Below, in pieces: positions 23,862 through 38,314 of a stretch of 64,000 bases of DNA; within the stretch, counting starts at the first letter, position 1; every line of letters begins with the position of its first letter. Under the pieces are notes generated by a model that ran no database searches, was not told the origin of the DNA, and saw nothing but the letters and a program-made list of their open reading frames with translations. The translations under genes and the position numbers were made by a program. Source of the stretch: Actinomucor elegans (taxonomy: Eukaryota > Mucoromycota > Mucoromycetes > Mucorales > Mucoraceae); the NCBI GenBank assembly GCA_026027325.1, contig JAMSLZ010000003.1, positions 2,170,001 to 2,234,000 on the forward strand. Direction: 5' to 3'.

Positions 23862-26131
23862 TCAGTGACAGATTCTGAAACCACTGAAAACGTAAGGATA
23901 TCCTGATTGATACCAGTTTCTGAAAGATCTACGCTCAGCAATACGAGGATGAGTAGCCCAACTTCCACCTAACACAGCGCGATGTTTTCCATCAAAGAAA
24001 TCAGCTGAGTAGCCTGGATAGATAGTGGATGCTTCAAAGCCTTTGTATTGGCTCCAGATAGTCTCTGTCCATTCCCAAACATCACCCAAGTGGTGTATAA
24101 CGTCGTTACTTACATCAGTAGGGCTCCAGTTCTCAAAACCAATGTTGGCAAACTTACTAGATTTGGTTGCGGCCATATCACGGAAATGGATAAGCTCGGG
24201 TTCAGATGGCAATCTACCACCTTTGTATTGAGCGAACGCATGAGCCTCATTGTACGACGTTTGAACAGGCCAATGTTGAGCATAGACAAGAGGGCAAGGT
24301 CCAAATACAGTCTTTACATAAAATGCACCTTTCTCTTTCTTCCAAGAAGCAGGGATACGGTCCAGTTGGTTCGTCTTGACTAGGAACGCGTAATATTCAC
24401 CGTTAGTAATAGGTCTTGTTTGAATCTCAAAGGTGGAAATTTCCACCTGACGTTCAGGACTTTCATTGTCCCACCCAAACTGCAAGGTCTTGTTTGCGTT
24501 CATCAACAAGTCGTTCGCTTCAGAGTCATTATGGCCCAAAGTAACAGTTCCACCAGGTACTTTGATGAAAGGAGCATCAGATAAAGGAGTGATAGAAGGT
24601 AGACGGTCATTTTTACGAAGCAGCAGTTTCCAAGATGGTGTAGCCACTCCTTTGGGGGGAAGAAGATTAGGACTTTGTACGAGCATATACAAAAGAGTTT
24701 CAAGATGCATTGCTTCGTGTTCGTAGCACATCCAAACAATACGCGCCTGGCGTCTACGTTCATGGGTACTCTCAATCCAGTTGGAAGATGGGTGGTCGTA
24801 AGCTTCAGATTCCCAGTGTTTCAAGAGACGCAATAATCGCTCACGAATGCTTTTTTGGTAAGCCAAAATGGCTTCTACCTTGGGCCAATCAGCTTCGTTC
24901 TCAGGTACAATGGAGTGAGGATGACACTGTGTTGGGTCATCCATATCAGGATCAATTCCACGCTCAAAGATGTCCGCAAATGACTTGGGCTCTGTGAGAT
25001 CAGTAGCACCTAATTCCTTATCGACCTGGTGACGCGAGAGCTGTATATCCAGAAAGCCAGGAATATGACCAAGGTAAAAAATAAAAGGGTGACGCAGAGC
25101 AATTGGGCGTTCATACAGCATAGTGCGATGATTGAGCATATGCTGTGTGACGAGATCCCATGATTTCCAGAGCTCTTGCCACTCATGGAGAGAAGGGAGC
25201 ATTTCAATAGGCCATGTCTTGCCATCCAAATGATTGCTTTCACTGTTTTCTAACTCCAATTGGCCTTCATTGCAGTGGTAACAAGAAATCGGTTCTTGTT
25301 CAAACACTGCCTTGGGAGGGAAGATAGTATCGCGTACTTGTTGCAAGTTACGCTCAAATATAAAAGGGCGGCTTTCAGCTAGTACTAAACGGTATTGATC
25401 CTTGCTATCTAACCAATAATCAACCATATGAAGATCAGCTGCAGTCAAAATGCTTTCAATTTCATCCAAAGAGTACTTGTAAGAGTGTTCTACGTGAATC
25501 AACTCATCCTTTTGGATTTTGATTGCATAGTTCTTATGAGAAGTCTTGTAAGTAATGACCATATCTTGTAAAGCGTGATAATGCGAAAGATGGCGGCCTT
25601 GTTTCTCTTGATAGATGGAATGATAATCAAACAGGCTTCGCTCCATAAAACCTTCCTTTCCCATAATACGGTTCACATGGTCCAGGCCATTCATAATAAA
25701 CTCGCGTGTTACGCCATAAGAGTCATCGTAAGCAAGTTCAATTTTCGCGGGATCGTTACGCTTATCAAAGCCAACAATAAAGAAATCACCTGGCTCCATA
25801 CACATACGTTGAAGCTTGCGAAGGAACATGGCAGACTCAAGACGGTTCTGGTTGCCAATGGAACTGCCCATCCACATAAAATTCTTTTGGATATTGCAGT
25901 TGGTAAAGTGATCACTGATCCAAGGGATGCCTTGATCATAAGTACCCAATAAGCCATATAGTTGAACATACTGGAAATCGCCCAAGGAAGCCAGAGATCG
26001 ATCCAATTCGTGTTGATCGAGATCCAAGGCGTAATAAGTCACTTTCACCTTCTTTTTTTCGATGGCTCTCAAAAATACTTGAGTTTTGCGGAGAGCACTA
26101 TACTAAATGCGTTAGATTCAAGCTTCCTTAT

Positions 26132-26167
<36 letters not shown>

Positions 26168-26550
26168 GCTTACCCAGCGCCTAATTCAAAAATAACACTA
26201 CCATCCTGGAGACGATCAACGATATCATCTGACTTGGTTTGCAATATATCCAATTCAGCACCAGTCAAGTAGTATTCATCATCTAATTGAGTGATTTGAT
26301 CAAACAATTGCAAACCTTTTTTATCATAGAGAATGTATGTAGGAATGGACTTGTGATTCAAAGGCTGGTCAAGAGATTCCAAGATAGTATCTACCAAGTC
26401 AGAGCCATTGAACGCGTCTTCCGAAGTGCCCGAGGATCGAGGAGGAGATGGAGGTCTAACAGCCTGGTCATAGTCATGGTGCTTCTTGTTATGGCGGATA
26501 TCAATTATCTTGTATCCCGTTGAGGGAGGAGATGGAGCACGCACAGACAT
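23862..26550 (-). CDS. EGT1: Egt1, ergothioneine biosynthesis fusion protein
   Basis: Fungal fusion enzyme that trimethylates histidine to hercynine (EgtD-like domain) and then adds cysteine with oxygen and iron to form hercynylcysteine sulfoxide (EgtB-like part). Two exons (26550-26174 and 26097-23862) give 870 residues. The N-terminal methyltransferase shows LDDEYYLTGAELDIL, the SAM motif FELGAGALRKT spanning the intron, MWMGSSIGNQNR and FIVGFDKRNDP. The middle DinB-like part shows RHPFIFYLGHIPGFLD and MCYEHEAMHLETLLYML, which carry the iron-binding histidines. The C-terminal FGE-sulfatase domain shows RLPSEPELIHF, LGDVWEWTETIW and GGSWATHPRIAERRSFRNWY. The single intron splits the SAM motif and contains a 30-nt homopolymer that is poly(T) in the transcript sense. 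A proline/serine-rich leader precedes the first domain. Length and order match fungal Egt1. Confidence 0.95.
26134..26163 (-). repeat. 30-nt homopolymer inside the EGT1 intron
   Basis: A run on the plus strand, hence T run in the pre-mRNA, filling much of a 76-nt intron between donor and acceptor. Confidence 0.85.
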
Positions 26551-27485
26551 ATTTTCTGTTGAAGATTAAAGGAAAAAAAAAAAGGGTAGGTAGAGATAAA
26601 AGAAAAGAAGCGAGCTGCTATCCTATTTATCTATTTTCTTTTAATTTGACGTTTCCATGTAATACTACGCAATAGTTTTGTAAGCTCATTTCACCATATT
26701 CGTCATCTAGTTAGTTCGGTATAACATTCTTTGATAATTCACAGGACCCTTTACTTGGGGTTTTTTTCCCTGACTATTTCATTAGAATAAGCATCATTCT
26801 TTGATACTATACATGTATATACATATATTGGCTTTTTTATAATATAATAATGAAATGGATACACAGCTTTGTGTCGTGAGAACGATCTAGTTGCGTCATA
26901 TTACCAAATGTAATTAGCCATGTAAAGCTTGAAGGGCCGATCTTTACACGGTCCATGTAACTGCATAATAAAAAGCGTAATTTTACGTGTTGTTTTATTA
27001 TTATATCATTTTTAAACGGGCAAGTTCACTTACACCACTCATTTTTTATATAGAATAATTATCTAGATAGATGCTCAACTATTCTCATTTAACAAGGTCT
27101 CGAGTTTGCCTTGCTCTACACGCATTACATTACACAGATATGTTTATAAATACAGAATCGCAAACATAAACTACAGAATATTCCAATCAGCGAGTCAGTT
27201 TTTTTTATCATTGCGGTAAATCTGTGCTACCTATCCAGCTTATTAATCGGTGGATCTTAACGTTTTAATGCCGCGGTTCATTAATCGCATAAACGCAAAA
27301 AGGCCGAGTGACGCGGGGCATTTTTGTATATAATTTATACGCGTTCAATGGTAAATGTTATTAGAAAATGGCTGATTAATTATGATAGAATAAGTTAAAA
27401 AAAAAATGATGATTATGTGCTTTTCTTTGCTCTGAAGTCGTATTGTTCTACAATAATATTGGTATAATGGGAATCAGTCTGGTCA
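26551..27485. other. Intergenic region, EGT1 promoter side
   Basis: Holds the EGT1 promoter and the 3' flank of the Sel1-repeat gene. AT-rich with T runs; nothing gene-like seen. Confidence 0.55.
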
Positions 27486-29069
27486 CTATGCAGTCGCTCT
27501 TCTACGATTGCCAAACATAGACCATATCTTCCAGGTATTTCTTTTTGAAGCTGCCTTTTCTTTGGACCTTCTGTGCTCTTCCTCCATTGCTGTCAGTTCC
27601 GCTATACGTTTACACGCTGGTTCATAGTTTTCATTCGCAGCCATTCTGTAATAATCTGCAGCCAGAGCTAGATTGTGCTCCCAACCATCTGCTTTAAAGA
27701 ACCTTTTATATAAGTCTGCGTTAGCAAAAACCCTATTTAGTCTGTAAGCACTTACATTTCTCCAAGCATATATCTAGCATAGTTTTGAGGCGCGTCCTGC
27801 TGACTTGCAGCTTTCTGATAATATTCAAACGATCTAATTAAATCTTTTGGTACACCTAACCCTTGTCGATACATATCACCCAAGCAAGTTTGACAATATC
27901 CCAATCCAGAGGGCCAGATATCGTCACCCATTAAACACCATTGTCGCGCCTGTTCATAATCCTTTTTCATGCCTTTGACCTTGCCTTCAAAGTAGATCTT
28001 GGATAACGTTTCAATAGCTAATGGAAAGCCCTGTTCGCCCGACTGTGTTAACCAAAACATGGCTTGCTGCACATCCTGCTTTAAAAACACATTGGAAGCA
28101 TTCAAAAGCACGTCACCCACGATGAACTGACAGTACTGTTCACCTGTAGTTTCGGCTACACGACGCGCATACTTGTAGGCCTTTTCAAGATTTCGCGGTA
28201 TAGTTTCACTGCCCTCGTAATAAACCCGGGCCAAATCCGATAAAGCACGAGAATCAGAAGTGGCGCCAGCTTTTCGTTCTGCCACTGATTCATACAATTC
28301 AAGACTTTTAACCATGTCATATTGTTTAGGATACTTGTAAGGGTCGCTCAAGATCTTTGCCAGTTCAATACCTGCGCCTTCATGACTCAAGTTGGATGCC
28401 TTTGTCAAATACTGAATACCACGAGAAATATCTTGGTCGATACCTGTACCATCCATGAACAAAATACCAACTAGATAGCACATGGATCTCTGTAGCTTCT
28501 TCTTCTTTTTAGCTGCTTTCTCATTTTGCTCTGCTGGTTCTTCTAGTGCATCCGCTCGATGGATCAATTGCTCTAATAGATTGGCATTCTCAGTCAATGT
28601 CATTAGTTCAGCTACACAAGACGATAAAGCAGCAGATAAACGTCGATCAAATACGCTTCGTGCCCATAACGTGGCCTCTTGTTGGTTTACATTAGCGTTC
28701 CTTCTGTCTAATATAGTACTCAGTTTGATTTTAGCCTCGACATCGCCCTAGAATAAGTTCAGTATTTATCAATACTAGTACCTTTTCCTTTTTTTTATTA
28801 TTATTTGACTGTGTACCTTGGCTGCTTTCATTCTCAAGAAACGTAAAGCACTTGGAGCAAGTTTGCTAGCTTCATTACTGTCAGTTGTGTCTGTTTGTTC
28901 ATTACTGTTTGCAGCATTATTGATGAGTTCGACAGCTGAGAAAAGAGATCATGGATTAGAAGAATGACGATGGTATTGACAGAAAAACTCAGTATATACC
29001 TGTTAATAAGTGAAGCTCTGTTGGTATTCCAGCAAAAAGCGATTGAAAAGCTTGATCTGCAGTTTCCAT
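27486..29069 (-). CDS. Sel1-like repeat (TPR-like) protein
   Basis: Four exons (29069-29000, 28935-28817, 28747-27756, 27702-27486) give 465 residues. From about residue 130 on, the protein is built of Sel1-like helical repeats of ~36-40 residues, e.g. LVGILFMDGTGIDQDISRGI, ALSDLARVYYEGSETIPRNL, AIETLSKIYFEGKVKGMKKD and CLGDMYRQGLGVPKDLIRSF, with conserved A-x-x-x-L/Y-x-x-G spacing. Such proteins act as scaffolds (for example in ER-associated degradation or chitin synthase control), but nothing here picks one partner. There is no signal peptide or membrane segment, so a cytosolic place is likely. A basic KKKKK patch precedes the repeats and the tail is Lys/Arg-rich. The last intron uses an AAAAG acceptor. 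Confidence 0.85.
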
Positions 29070-31246
29070 ATGTTATTATGTAGTATTTAAGCAGTTGGAA
29101 CTAGTTCCTATTACAACTAAAAAAAACCACTTTATATTCTGGATTTTGCAACTCCACCTCCTCCCTCCTTCCGTTGGTCAGAAGACAATATGCCTATTTC
29201 TTGATACTATGGTCCTACTTTTGGTAATATAAGCTGCATTCTCAAGACATAAGCTTATCTTTTGGTTATGTAAAGCCATATTGTATGCATTTATTTGTTA
29301 TATTTTTCCATGTAAACAACTGGTGTTACTGTCATGGGCTTTTGAACGAACACAAAAATCGATTAAAACAGGTAAATGACCCGTAATTTGAATAAGGTAA
29401 TTAGTACAATACTTACACTATTCGATAAGCAAGACAGATCTTCATAAACGTTACTAAGGTATCCGTATGGTTTTATACTGCCCATGATACGAAAAAAGTC
29501 ACTATAAAGCGAACAATGGTCTATTTGTTGATCTCGATTCGGGCCTCGATTCGTACCTTAATTTTGATCATCCCTGACATCCAATCAAAAACAAACTCAC
29601 TATATCGACTGAGTATAAATTAATGTTTCTCCGTTTCCCCGTTGTCCAATCAGTATCGGCTTATTCTTTTTCTACACTTATCATTACAAAAGTCAATATG
29701 GAATACTCGAATCTCTTTGCAGTCATTTAAACTGTACCTCCTGCTTCAACACCTATTTAATATTTGAGTTTTTTTTTTTAATATAATTAGGGCTTAAAGT
29801 ATTGTATGTGCAGAGTAAGTGGGTCTAAATATTACCATCGTTAGTGCAAGAAACGCCTTTGTTAAAAAAAACAGACTAAACATTTGCTGAGATGATATTC
29901 CTTCCCCCATGTATCGTTGATCAAAATTCACTGCTTATGACATAACATTGTGTTGACCTGATGTGCCTGCCCTAACCAGATCATTATGATATGGATCGAA
30001 TGCCAGGCTCAACATCAGGTACAATGTAACCATAAGGCTGCTTATCATTGGGTACTTGTCATGTGTTCTGATGTAAATAGTTTTGAACAATAAAAAAAAC
30101 TCGCCTATTGATATAAAAGCAAGATTGCTGGTCCTATGAGCTTCAATTATGCCCATGCTAAATACAATGAATCTTGGTTTATTTCGAATACATTCAATCC
30201 AGGAATAGTTGGCGGCGTTTTCAATTTGTCAGTTTCAGCCAATTAAATTGGCGCTTTTTTTTGAAATAAACTGACGGTTTTAATTGGGGTAAAATGTCGG
30301 ATTAATCTAACTTAAATTAACGCTTTAAGTTTCTACAGCGTGTACCGTCCCAAATGGTGGATTTCAAAATTCAACCAGTGAATTTTTAAAAATTCAATTT
30401 TCATAATAATAATAAAAATCAATAAGCATCCAATTCTCTTGTCCTTTTGTTCAATAAAAATATATCTCACAACTAGTGGGTTCTTGGCACACATTAAAAT
30501 TATTTACAATGGTTCCATTGCCAATTTGAGGATTTTATAAAAAAAAAAAAATTACGGATTTTTAAGTAAAAATTGGGCTACTAAAAAAAAAATTTGAAAA
30601 TGAATTTGTCGGTTCAAGTTGAGCTAATTGCTGTTTTTAACTAAGCCAAATTGTTGCAAAGTTTTATATTTTTTTTTTATTAAATCCCCAAATTGACAAT
30701 GGAACCACTGTACCTTTTATTGTTACTGCGTCAGGTAATAACAATTAATTCTCTAATAAATTGGTAAGTTCTAAGAAAGGATAGGAACTTTCAGACAACG
30801 ACATCCATTGCGATTTAGCAACTATTGTAGTGAGTGACAACATGCTCATTCAACCGACTCTACCTGGAAATAAAGTAAACGGTATTCGCAGCTACAGATC
30901 TGTTATATAGTGTACTTTTAATGTATTAAAGAAATCAGAGAAAGAAAACAAAAACTCCTTTTACTTGATCTGGAGCCAGTTGCATATGAAAGATCTTGCG
31001 GAGAGGAAGAGTTCTGTCTGATAGTCTTTCATACTAGTGGTGTTTCTTCATCATAGTATTTTGAATTAGCTATTTTTTAAGCTTTGTCACTCCTTGACAA
31101 TAAAAATACTAATAATAAAATAAACAGTAGTTTGTTTCATGAAACATACACAATACACAATAAAACTTCTAATACTACTAACTTAAAATATAGAAGTAAT
31201 TGAAAGTATTTTTACACATTGGAAAAGTATCAAACTCTTGGTAAAG
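29070..31246. other. Intergenic region with MITE
   Basis: 2.2 kb with no supportable gene. Minus-strand frames here are short and lack family features. The MITE at 30507-30710 is listed separately. The sequence from about 30190 to 30480 is also AT-rich and mobile-element-like, but I found no clear terminal repeats for it. Confidence 0.5.
30507..30710. mobile_element. MITE with TA target duplication (Tc1/mariner type)
   Basis: A 204-bp element bounded by imperfect inverted repeats of about 40 bp. The left end starts CAATGGTTCCATTGCCAATT and the right end, on the complementary strand, starts CAGTGGTTCCATTGTCAATT. Both continue as TGRGGATTT-A/T-ATAAAAAAAA. TA flanks both sides (30505-30506 and 30711-30712). 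CAGT-like termini plus TA duplication are hallmarks of Tc1/mariner-derived MITEs. It has no coding capacity. Confidence 0.8.
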
Positions 31247-31801
31247 TCAATAAAGTAACCGTTTTGCAGCAAACACCTCATCCAGCTTTTCAAGTGTATA
31301 AATGTAGCCCGAAAGTCCAATGAAATTCTTTGCAAGAGACTGGTTGGAAGTAGAAGAATAGAGTGATTGGTTTTTGTTTATGATGATGATGTTAACTTTC
31401 AAGTTTTTTATTTGCTGAGAGAGGGCGATGTTGGAGGAGATACGAGCTTTTTCCCCCTTCATTTGAAGATAGTTTGACTCTTTCATTGTGATCATACTCA
31501 AGAAGAAGGCCGACTCAGCGTAGATAGGTGTGGTAGTGAGGGTATAAATGTTGCCAAAAATACATTTGTTCATTTTCAAAGCAATTTTTGACACGTAGCT
31601 AGCCATTTCTCCCCTGGAGAAATAGAGTGGCAAAAATCGTTTCTGCTATAGCTCATGCATATTCTATCAACATTATATCAATCCCTTTAAATAAACGTCT
31701 AAAAAACTTGCAGCTCTTCGATAATATGCTATTTGTTGCTCATTTTCATCGTTATTCCAAAGCGCCATGCCTTTCAACACTTTTTCTACAAAAGACAACA
31801 T
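31247..31801 (-). CDS. Hypothetical protein, two-exon candidate
   Basis: Proposed exons 31801-31697 and 31645-31247 give 167 residues: MLSFVEKVLKGMALWNNDEN at the start, then a helical segment (QQIAYYRRAASFLD). An intron of about 51 nt (GTTTAT donor, CTATAG acceptor) joins in phase 0 to a 132-residue open frame containing MASYVSKIALKMNKCIFGNI and ending KLDEVFAAKRLLY. A TATATATATAA stretch lies about 100 bp upstream. I do not recognise any family. Against it: the donor is weak, and the second exon alone could start at an internal ATG (about 31603). Treat as a candidate. Confidence 0.38.
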
Positions 31802-33228
31802 CACATACTGCGATTTCTTTTTTTTTTTCTCTTCGCTCAATTTGGATATATATGGTTGCCGAGGCAGGTTAAAGTATCAAACTTAAGTGAAGGTTTTGGA
31901 AAAGGCTTATATATATAATGAGTAAAACTACTTGGGTTTATGGTTAGCTCAAAGAGCATATCTTAAATGGAGAAAAAGCGGCACATGAGTCTTATTTTAT
32001 GTCTTTTTATTATTATTATTATTATTATTTCTACATGTTGAGGGCACTAAGTATATACGTCTTTACTATTAGTATATCATGAAGGATTTATTTTACACAT
32101 CATTTATAATGTGTAGTAATATCTTAACCAATAGTTAATCCAAATAGATTTCTCATTCATATAAATAGCTTCATCATTTTCAGTAGAATAATTTTCATAA
32201 AAAGAGTGATTCAGTTCTAACAGATTTACTTTGTCTTCATAAAAGTTGCTGTTTGTCTAATGCTCTTATTGTAGCTTCCAGAAGAAAGAGATCACATGCG
32301 GAGGATAGAATTGGAGATATGGAGGTGGAGCGAGATAGTACTTCAAAACATATGGCTGATTTAGAGAAGCACTTAACCGAAAGTATTAGTGTCTCTCTCG
32401 AGAGACATGATAGAATAGATAAATATCAGTAACATCACTTGGGAATCTAGAAAGAGAGATTCGACAAGGAAATTTGCCATAAATCTCGCGATATCAGAAA
32501 GTTTAACTTTCTGGTAGATTATGTAGGCGAAACTTACTTCTAGGTGGAAGAGAAAATGGAATAAGCAGTACATAGGAGTAACGACTTAGCAAGAAACTAA
32601 CGAAAAATCCGCTTTGGAATATTACCATGGGCAATTTGCTGTTTGTATTTTAGAAATCTACTGATTGAGAATACATTATAAAGATTAATATTATTACAAT
32701 TCATTTCATTTTTTTAAAAGAAAAAAGGGGGCGTGTAAGGTGACAGAGAGTGGTGGTGATAGGATGCGTTTAGCTTAGTTTAAGTGAAAAGGGAGGGGAG
32801 AGATTGAGAAATGAAGGTGTTTCTTTCTTTTTCTGAAGAACCAAGGGGGGGGGGGAAGATACTCCAAATGCAAGCAGAAAGAAAGAGACATTATTTCTGT
32901 GAAATGTACGTATAGATGCATAATATATATATATATAAAGGCAAAGAGAAACAGTACAGAGGAAGGATACCTGCTCCCTTCCTTCTATCCAGTTTGTCCT
33001 TTGCTTTCTTAATTGTCTACTAGTTGGTGATTACGAGTCTTTTCTATTGAAGGCGAAAATGAAGAATCTGTTCTTGGAGTTGAATGATTTGATTTACTGC
33101 TATTATTCACTGTGTGGTACTGTCTTTTGGATCTACCCAATTCTTCCGGCAGCATGGATCTACAATTATGATAAGTATCAGGAGGTATTGCTTGGCTATT
33201 GTGTATCTTTTTTGTTTTTGTTTTTTAG
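31802..33228. other. Intergenic region 3' of PAP1
   Basis: Contains an ATT trinucleotide run (about 32005-32028), a G10 run near 32846 and a purine-rich block (32700-32900). A 113-codon plus-strand frame (33047-33388) runs into the antisense of PAP1 and is not supported. Confidence 0.5.
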
Positions 33229-35139
<1,911 letters not shown>

Positions 35140-35944
35140 GGGTTCTTGTTTTTTTATAATCTAGCAAAAGATTATAGATGCACTTGTATACAATAAAAAA
35201 AAAGATTAAAAGGGAAGATTCAATAAAAGAGTGCTACAAGGCAAGGTTTTTTTATATACATTATATGAGCAGTTATCAAGATTTTTTTCGTGTTCCGATT
35301 CTCGCGTTTGGACACTATCTACACTACAAAGACTTAAAAAAATAAAAGACGCGTCGTTACTATGGATAGGCTTAATTGTCAAGTAGAAATGATACATGCA
35401 AAGCAAAATTAGTACAGGTTAATCATCATGCACACTCCCTCCCCTCGAAGACAAAAAGCATCATAGTACTTATGTAGTGCATAAATCGATTTTATCGGAA
35501 AATTCTTATAAACTAAGCTTATTTTTTTATTTATACTTTAGACGGATCATCTTGCAGCTTTTTTTTAGTAGAGATAATTTGAACATACGGATGGTATGTT
35601 AATAATGGACACTGATAGTGTCATCGTTACCAATGGCGGAGTACAAACATAGCCTGCTGTTACAATAATGACCTACCAAATACTCGGTTTATCCGACCAG
35701 TAAATATGAAACCTAAAGTGCAGTGTAGATTCGTTTATACGATTTAATATATACATACACAAAAATTATATCACGAAAAATGAGTAGTTGATCCAAAATT
35801 TAAGTTTTATATACAGGTTTTTTTTATGAAAAGAAGGCATTAAATGTTGAGCAGAAGAAAGATTTCCTGAGTGAAAGCCTAACAATTTGGGCGATACTTT
35901 AAGATACTAGGTGCATAGTTTAGTACAATAGTTCAATTTGAGCA

Positions 35945-36160
35945 TGGAGTATTTATTAAATGCAACATTTTGATCAGAATGGTCGGAGAGATCTACAGAT
36001 CATTGATCAAGTCCATATGAAATGTGTATAATATATTACTATACGCTAATGGTACATAGAATACATTATGTGTTCTGTTCAAATAGATGTTCTAGTAAAT
36101 AAAATAATTCTTTCTGAAAATGGATAGCTAATCAGATGCTTTTCATTATCAGGATATTAT
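35945..36160 (+). repeat. Dispersed degenerate repeat, two tandem units (copy C)
   Basis: Two related units about 176 bp apart: TTATTAAATGCAACATTTTG at 35952 and GCTAATCAGATGCTTTTCAT near 36126. The stretch between them (GAGATCTACAGATCATTGAT and on) aligns by eye with the spacer of the 55.7-kb copy (AAGATCTAGAGATGAACAGA). Confidence 0.45.
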
Positions 36161-36873
36161 AAAATCAATGAGCGACTTCCTTTGGAACCTCTTTTAAAAT
36201 TCCGTCATATCTATGACATTTTATTTGATAGTATAAACAGCCTTTTGAGATTATGATGTATTCATAAAGTAGTATCATTTTGAGCCATGCGTTTACAATT
36301 ATGTTTGTTTGATATAAAATACACAAGATATAATTGTGTTTTTAAAAGGAAATATTTCATAATATTATTTATCAAGATTTGCCACTCAATTCTACACAAA
36401 CGTTGTCAAAACACTCATACATATTGATTTTTTAAGATGTTGAAACAAGCTTTAGAAGAATGATAAGTAAGTAATATTGGCCAATAAAGCTTGATATAGC
36501 TTCTTTATCGCTTTCTGGTCATAGTAAAAGTGTTTTAGAGTTACAGTTTTTAAGCAACTCTGTTTTTATAGTTCAAAGTATTTTTTTTTACAAGTAAAAT
36601 AGACCGGCTAACTCAATCTGAAGAGAAAATTACCGCCAGATTCAATAATACGTGGAAACAATTGCCGGTTTTTCCAGCGATAGAACAATACATACTAAAT
36701 GCAATATCATATCGCATGATTATGTTTAGATACAATAGATGTTACAGTAGCATTTATATGTACCTTATTACAAGCAATGCTATCATATCACACCTTTCTT
36801 ATTATTCTGGTTCAATGACAGATAAGACATCCAATACAAGTACGACTGCTGTTCCCAAACTTCTATACCCAGC

Positions 36874-36880
36874 TATAAAA
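36874..36880 (+). promoter_or_regulatory. Probable TATA box of the GT15 gene
   Basis: TATAAAA about 96 bp upstream of the chosen start codon. Confidence 0.4.
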
Positions 36881-36975
36881 TAGCAGAGAAATGTTACGTA
36901 TTGAATTTGGTATTCTTTTTTATTTTCTGCTATTTTTGATTTTTGATTTTTATTTTTATTTTTATTTTTTTGAAA

Positions 36976-38314
36976 ATGAAAATTGCACACAAAAAGCAAA
37001 GAGTATTTGTTCTATTTTCTATATTCATAATGGCTTTGTTGACCTACATGTGGAACTCGCAATACAATCTACAGAACCAAGCCACTCAGTTGAAGCCGGT
37101 ACCAGTGAAAGGTTGTTTTGTCATCCTCATTCGCAATAGTGAATTAGAAGGCATGGAGTCCACAATGTCACAAATAGAACAGACATTTAACAAAAAGTAC
37201 AACTATCCTTATGTGTTTTTGAATAACGAAGAATTCAGCACTGAGTTCAGGTCTTCAGTGAAATCATTGACTAACGCCCGCATTTTATTTGGAAAAATCA
37301 ATGAGACGATGTGGGGATATCCTGATTACATTAATCAAACGTATGCAGCTGAAAATCGTGACAGAATGGAAGCACAGGGTATACCTTATGGAGGGAGTGA
37401 ATCCTATCGACATATGTGCAGGTAATACAAAACCATATATGCATTCATGTAACACTGGATATAAACAATGCCAAGCTTAGATTCCAAAGCGGCTTCTTTT
37501 TTAGACATCCACTTTTAGATGAATTCGACTATTACTGGCGCTTGGAGCCTTATGTTGATTATTATTGTCAATTGAACTATGATGTTTTCCAATTTATGAG
37601 AGACCATCATAAAAAATACGGTAAATTACACGGTTTATTAGCACTGTATGCGTGTGTAACTAACACATAATTTTACAGGATTCAATATTGCGTACAAGGA
37701 ACATATCGAGACTGTACCTACTTTATGGAATACAACTTTGAATTTCTTTAAAGAGAATCCTCAGATAGCTGCCAAGTTACCGCCTCGTAACCACTCTCTC
37801 TGGGAATTTGTTACTAGTGATCAAGGCCAAACCTATAATACCTGTCATTTTTGGTCCAACTTTGAAATAGGTGATTTATCTCTATGGCGTTCTGAAGTGT
37901 ACTTGAAGCTATTTGACTATTTAGACAAGTCTGGTGGATTCTTTTATGAAAGGTAATGTGAATTATTTGTTAATATCCTACTTTGAATACCAAAGCGATT
38001 ATATCTAGATGGGGAGACGCACCTGTTCATTCCATTGCGGCATCTCTTATATTACGCAAAGAAGACATTCATTTCTTTAATGATATAGGTTATAGACATA
38101 CTGCGTATACTCATTGTCCAACAGATGAGAAATACCGTTCGAAATGTACTTGCGATCCTGGTGTCAATTTTGGTAATATATTTAATTATATACGTCCAGT
38201 TTTTTCAAGAGAATTTTTTTTTTTTTTTTTTTGCTAACAGTTTTCTCGATAGATTTTCAAACGGATAGTTGCTTTTCAACTTATTTATCAGCTTTTAAGC
38301 AGTCTACACATTAA
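36976..38314 (+). CDS. GT15 alpha-1,2-mannosyltransferase (KRE2/MNT1/KTR family)
   Basis: Golgi enzyme that adds alpha-1,2-mannose from GDP-mannose to O- and N-glycans. Five exons (36976-37421, 37481-37620, 37679-37952, 38009-38172, 38253-38314) give 361 residues. Topology is type II: a short basic N-terminus, a hydrophobic anchor at about residues 9-25 ([18 protein letters not shown]), then the luminal domain. Family blocks: [68 protein letters not shown] with the predicted catalytic Glu, [19 protein letters not shown], and [14 protein letters not shown]. Paired cysteines ([18 protein letters not shown], then DSCF) close the protein. The ATG used precedes the anchor directly. Which KTR paralog it matches cannot be decided. 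Confidence 0.93.

Larger units (their letters stand above)
35140..36975. other. Intergenic region between PAP1 and GT15 genes
   Basis: 1.8 kb shared by two divergent promoters, with the repeat pair at 35945-36160 (listed). The plus-strand frame at 36662-36883 lies in the GT15 promoter and shows no family features. Confidence 0.5.

Noticed and set aside
30190..30480. Possible second mobile element left of the MITE
   Set aside because: Sequence looks transposon-like, but I could not find matching inverted ends or a target duplication.
36662..36883. 73-codon plus-strand frame before the GT15 gene
   Set aside because: Occupies the promoter including the TATA-like element; no family features.
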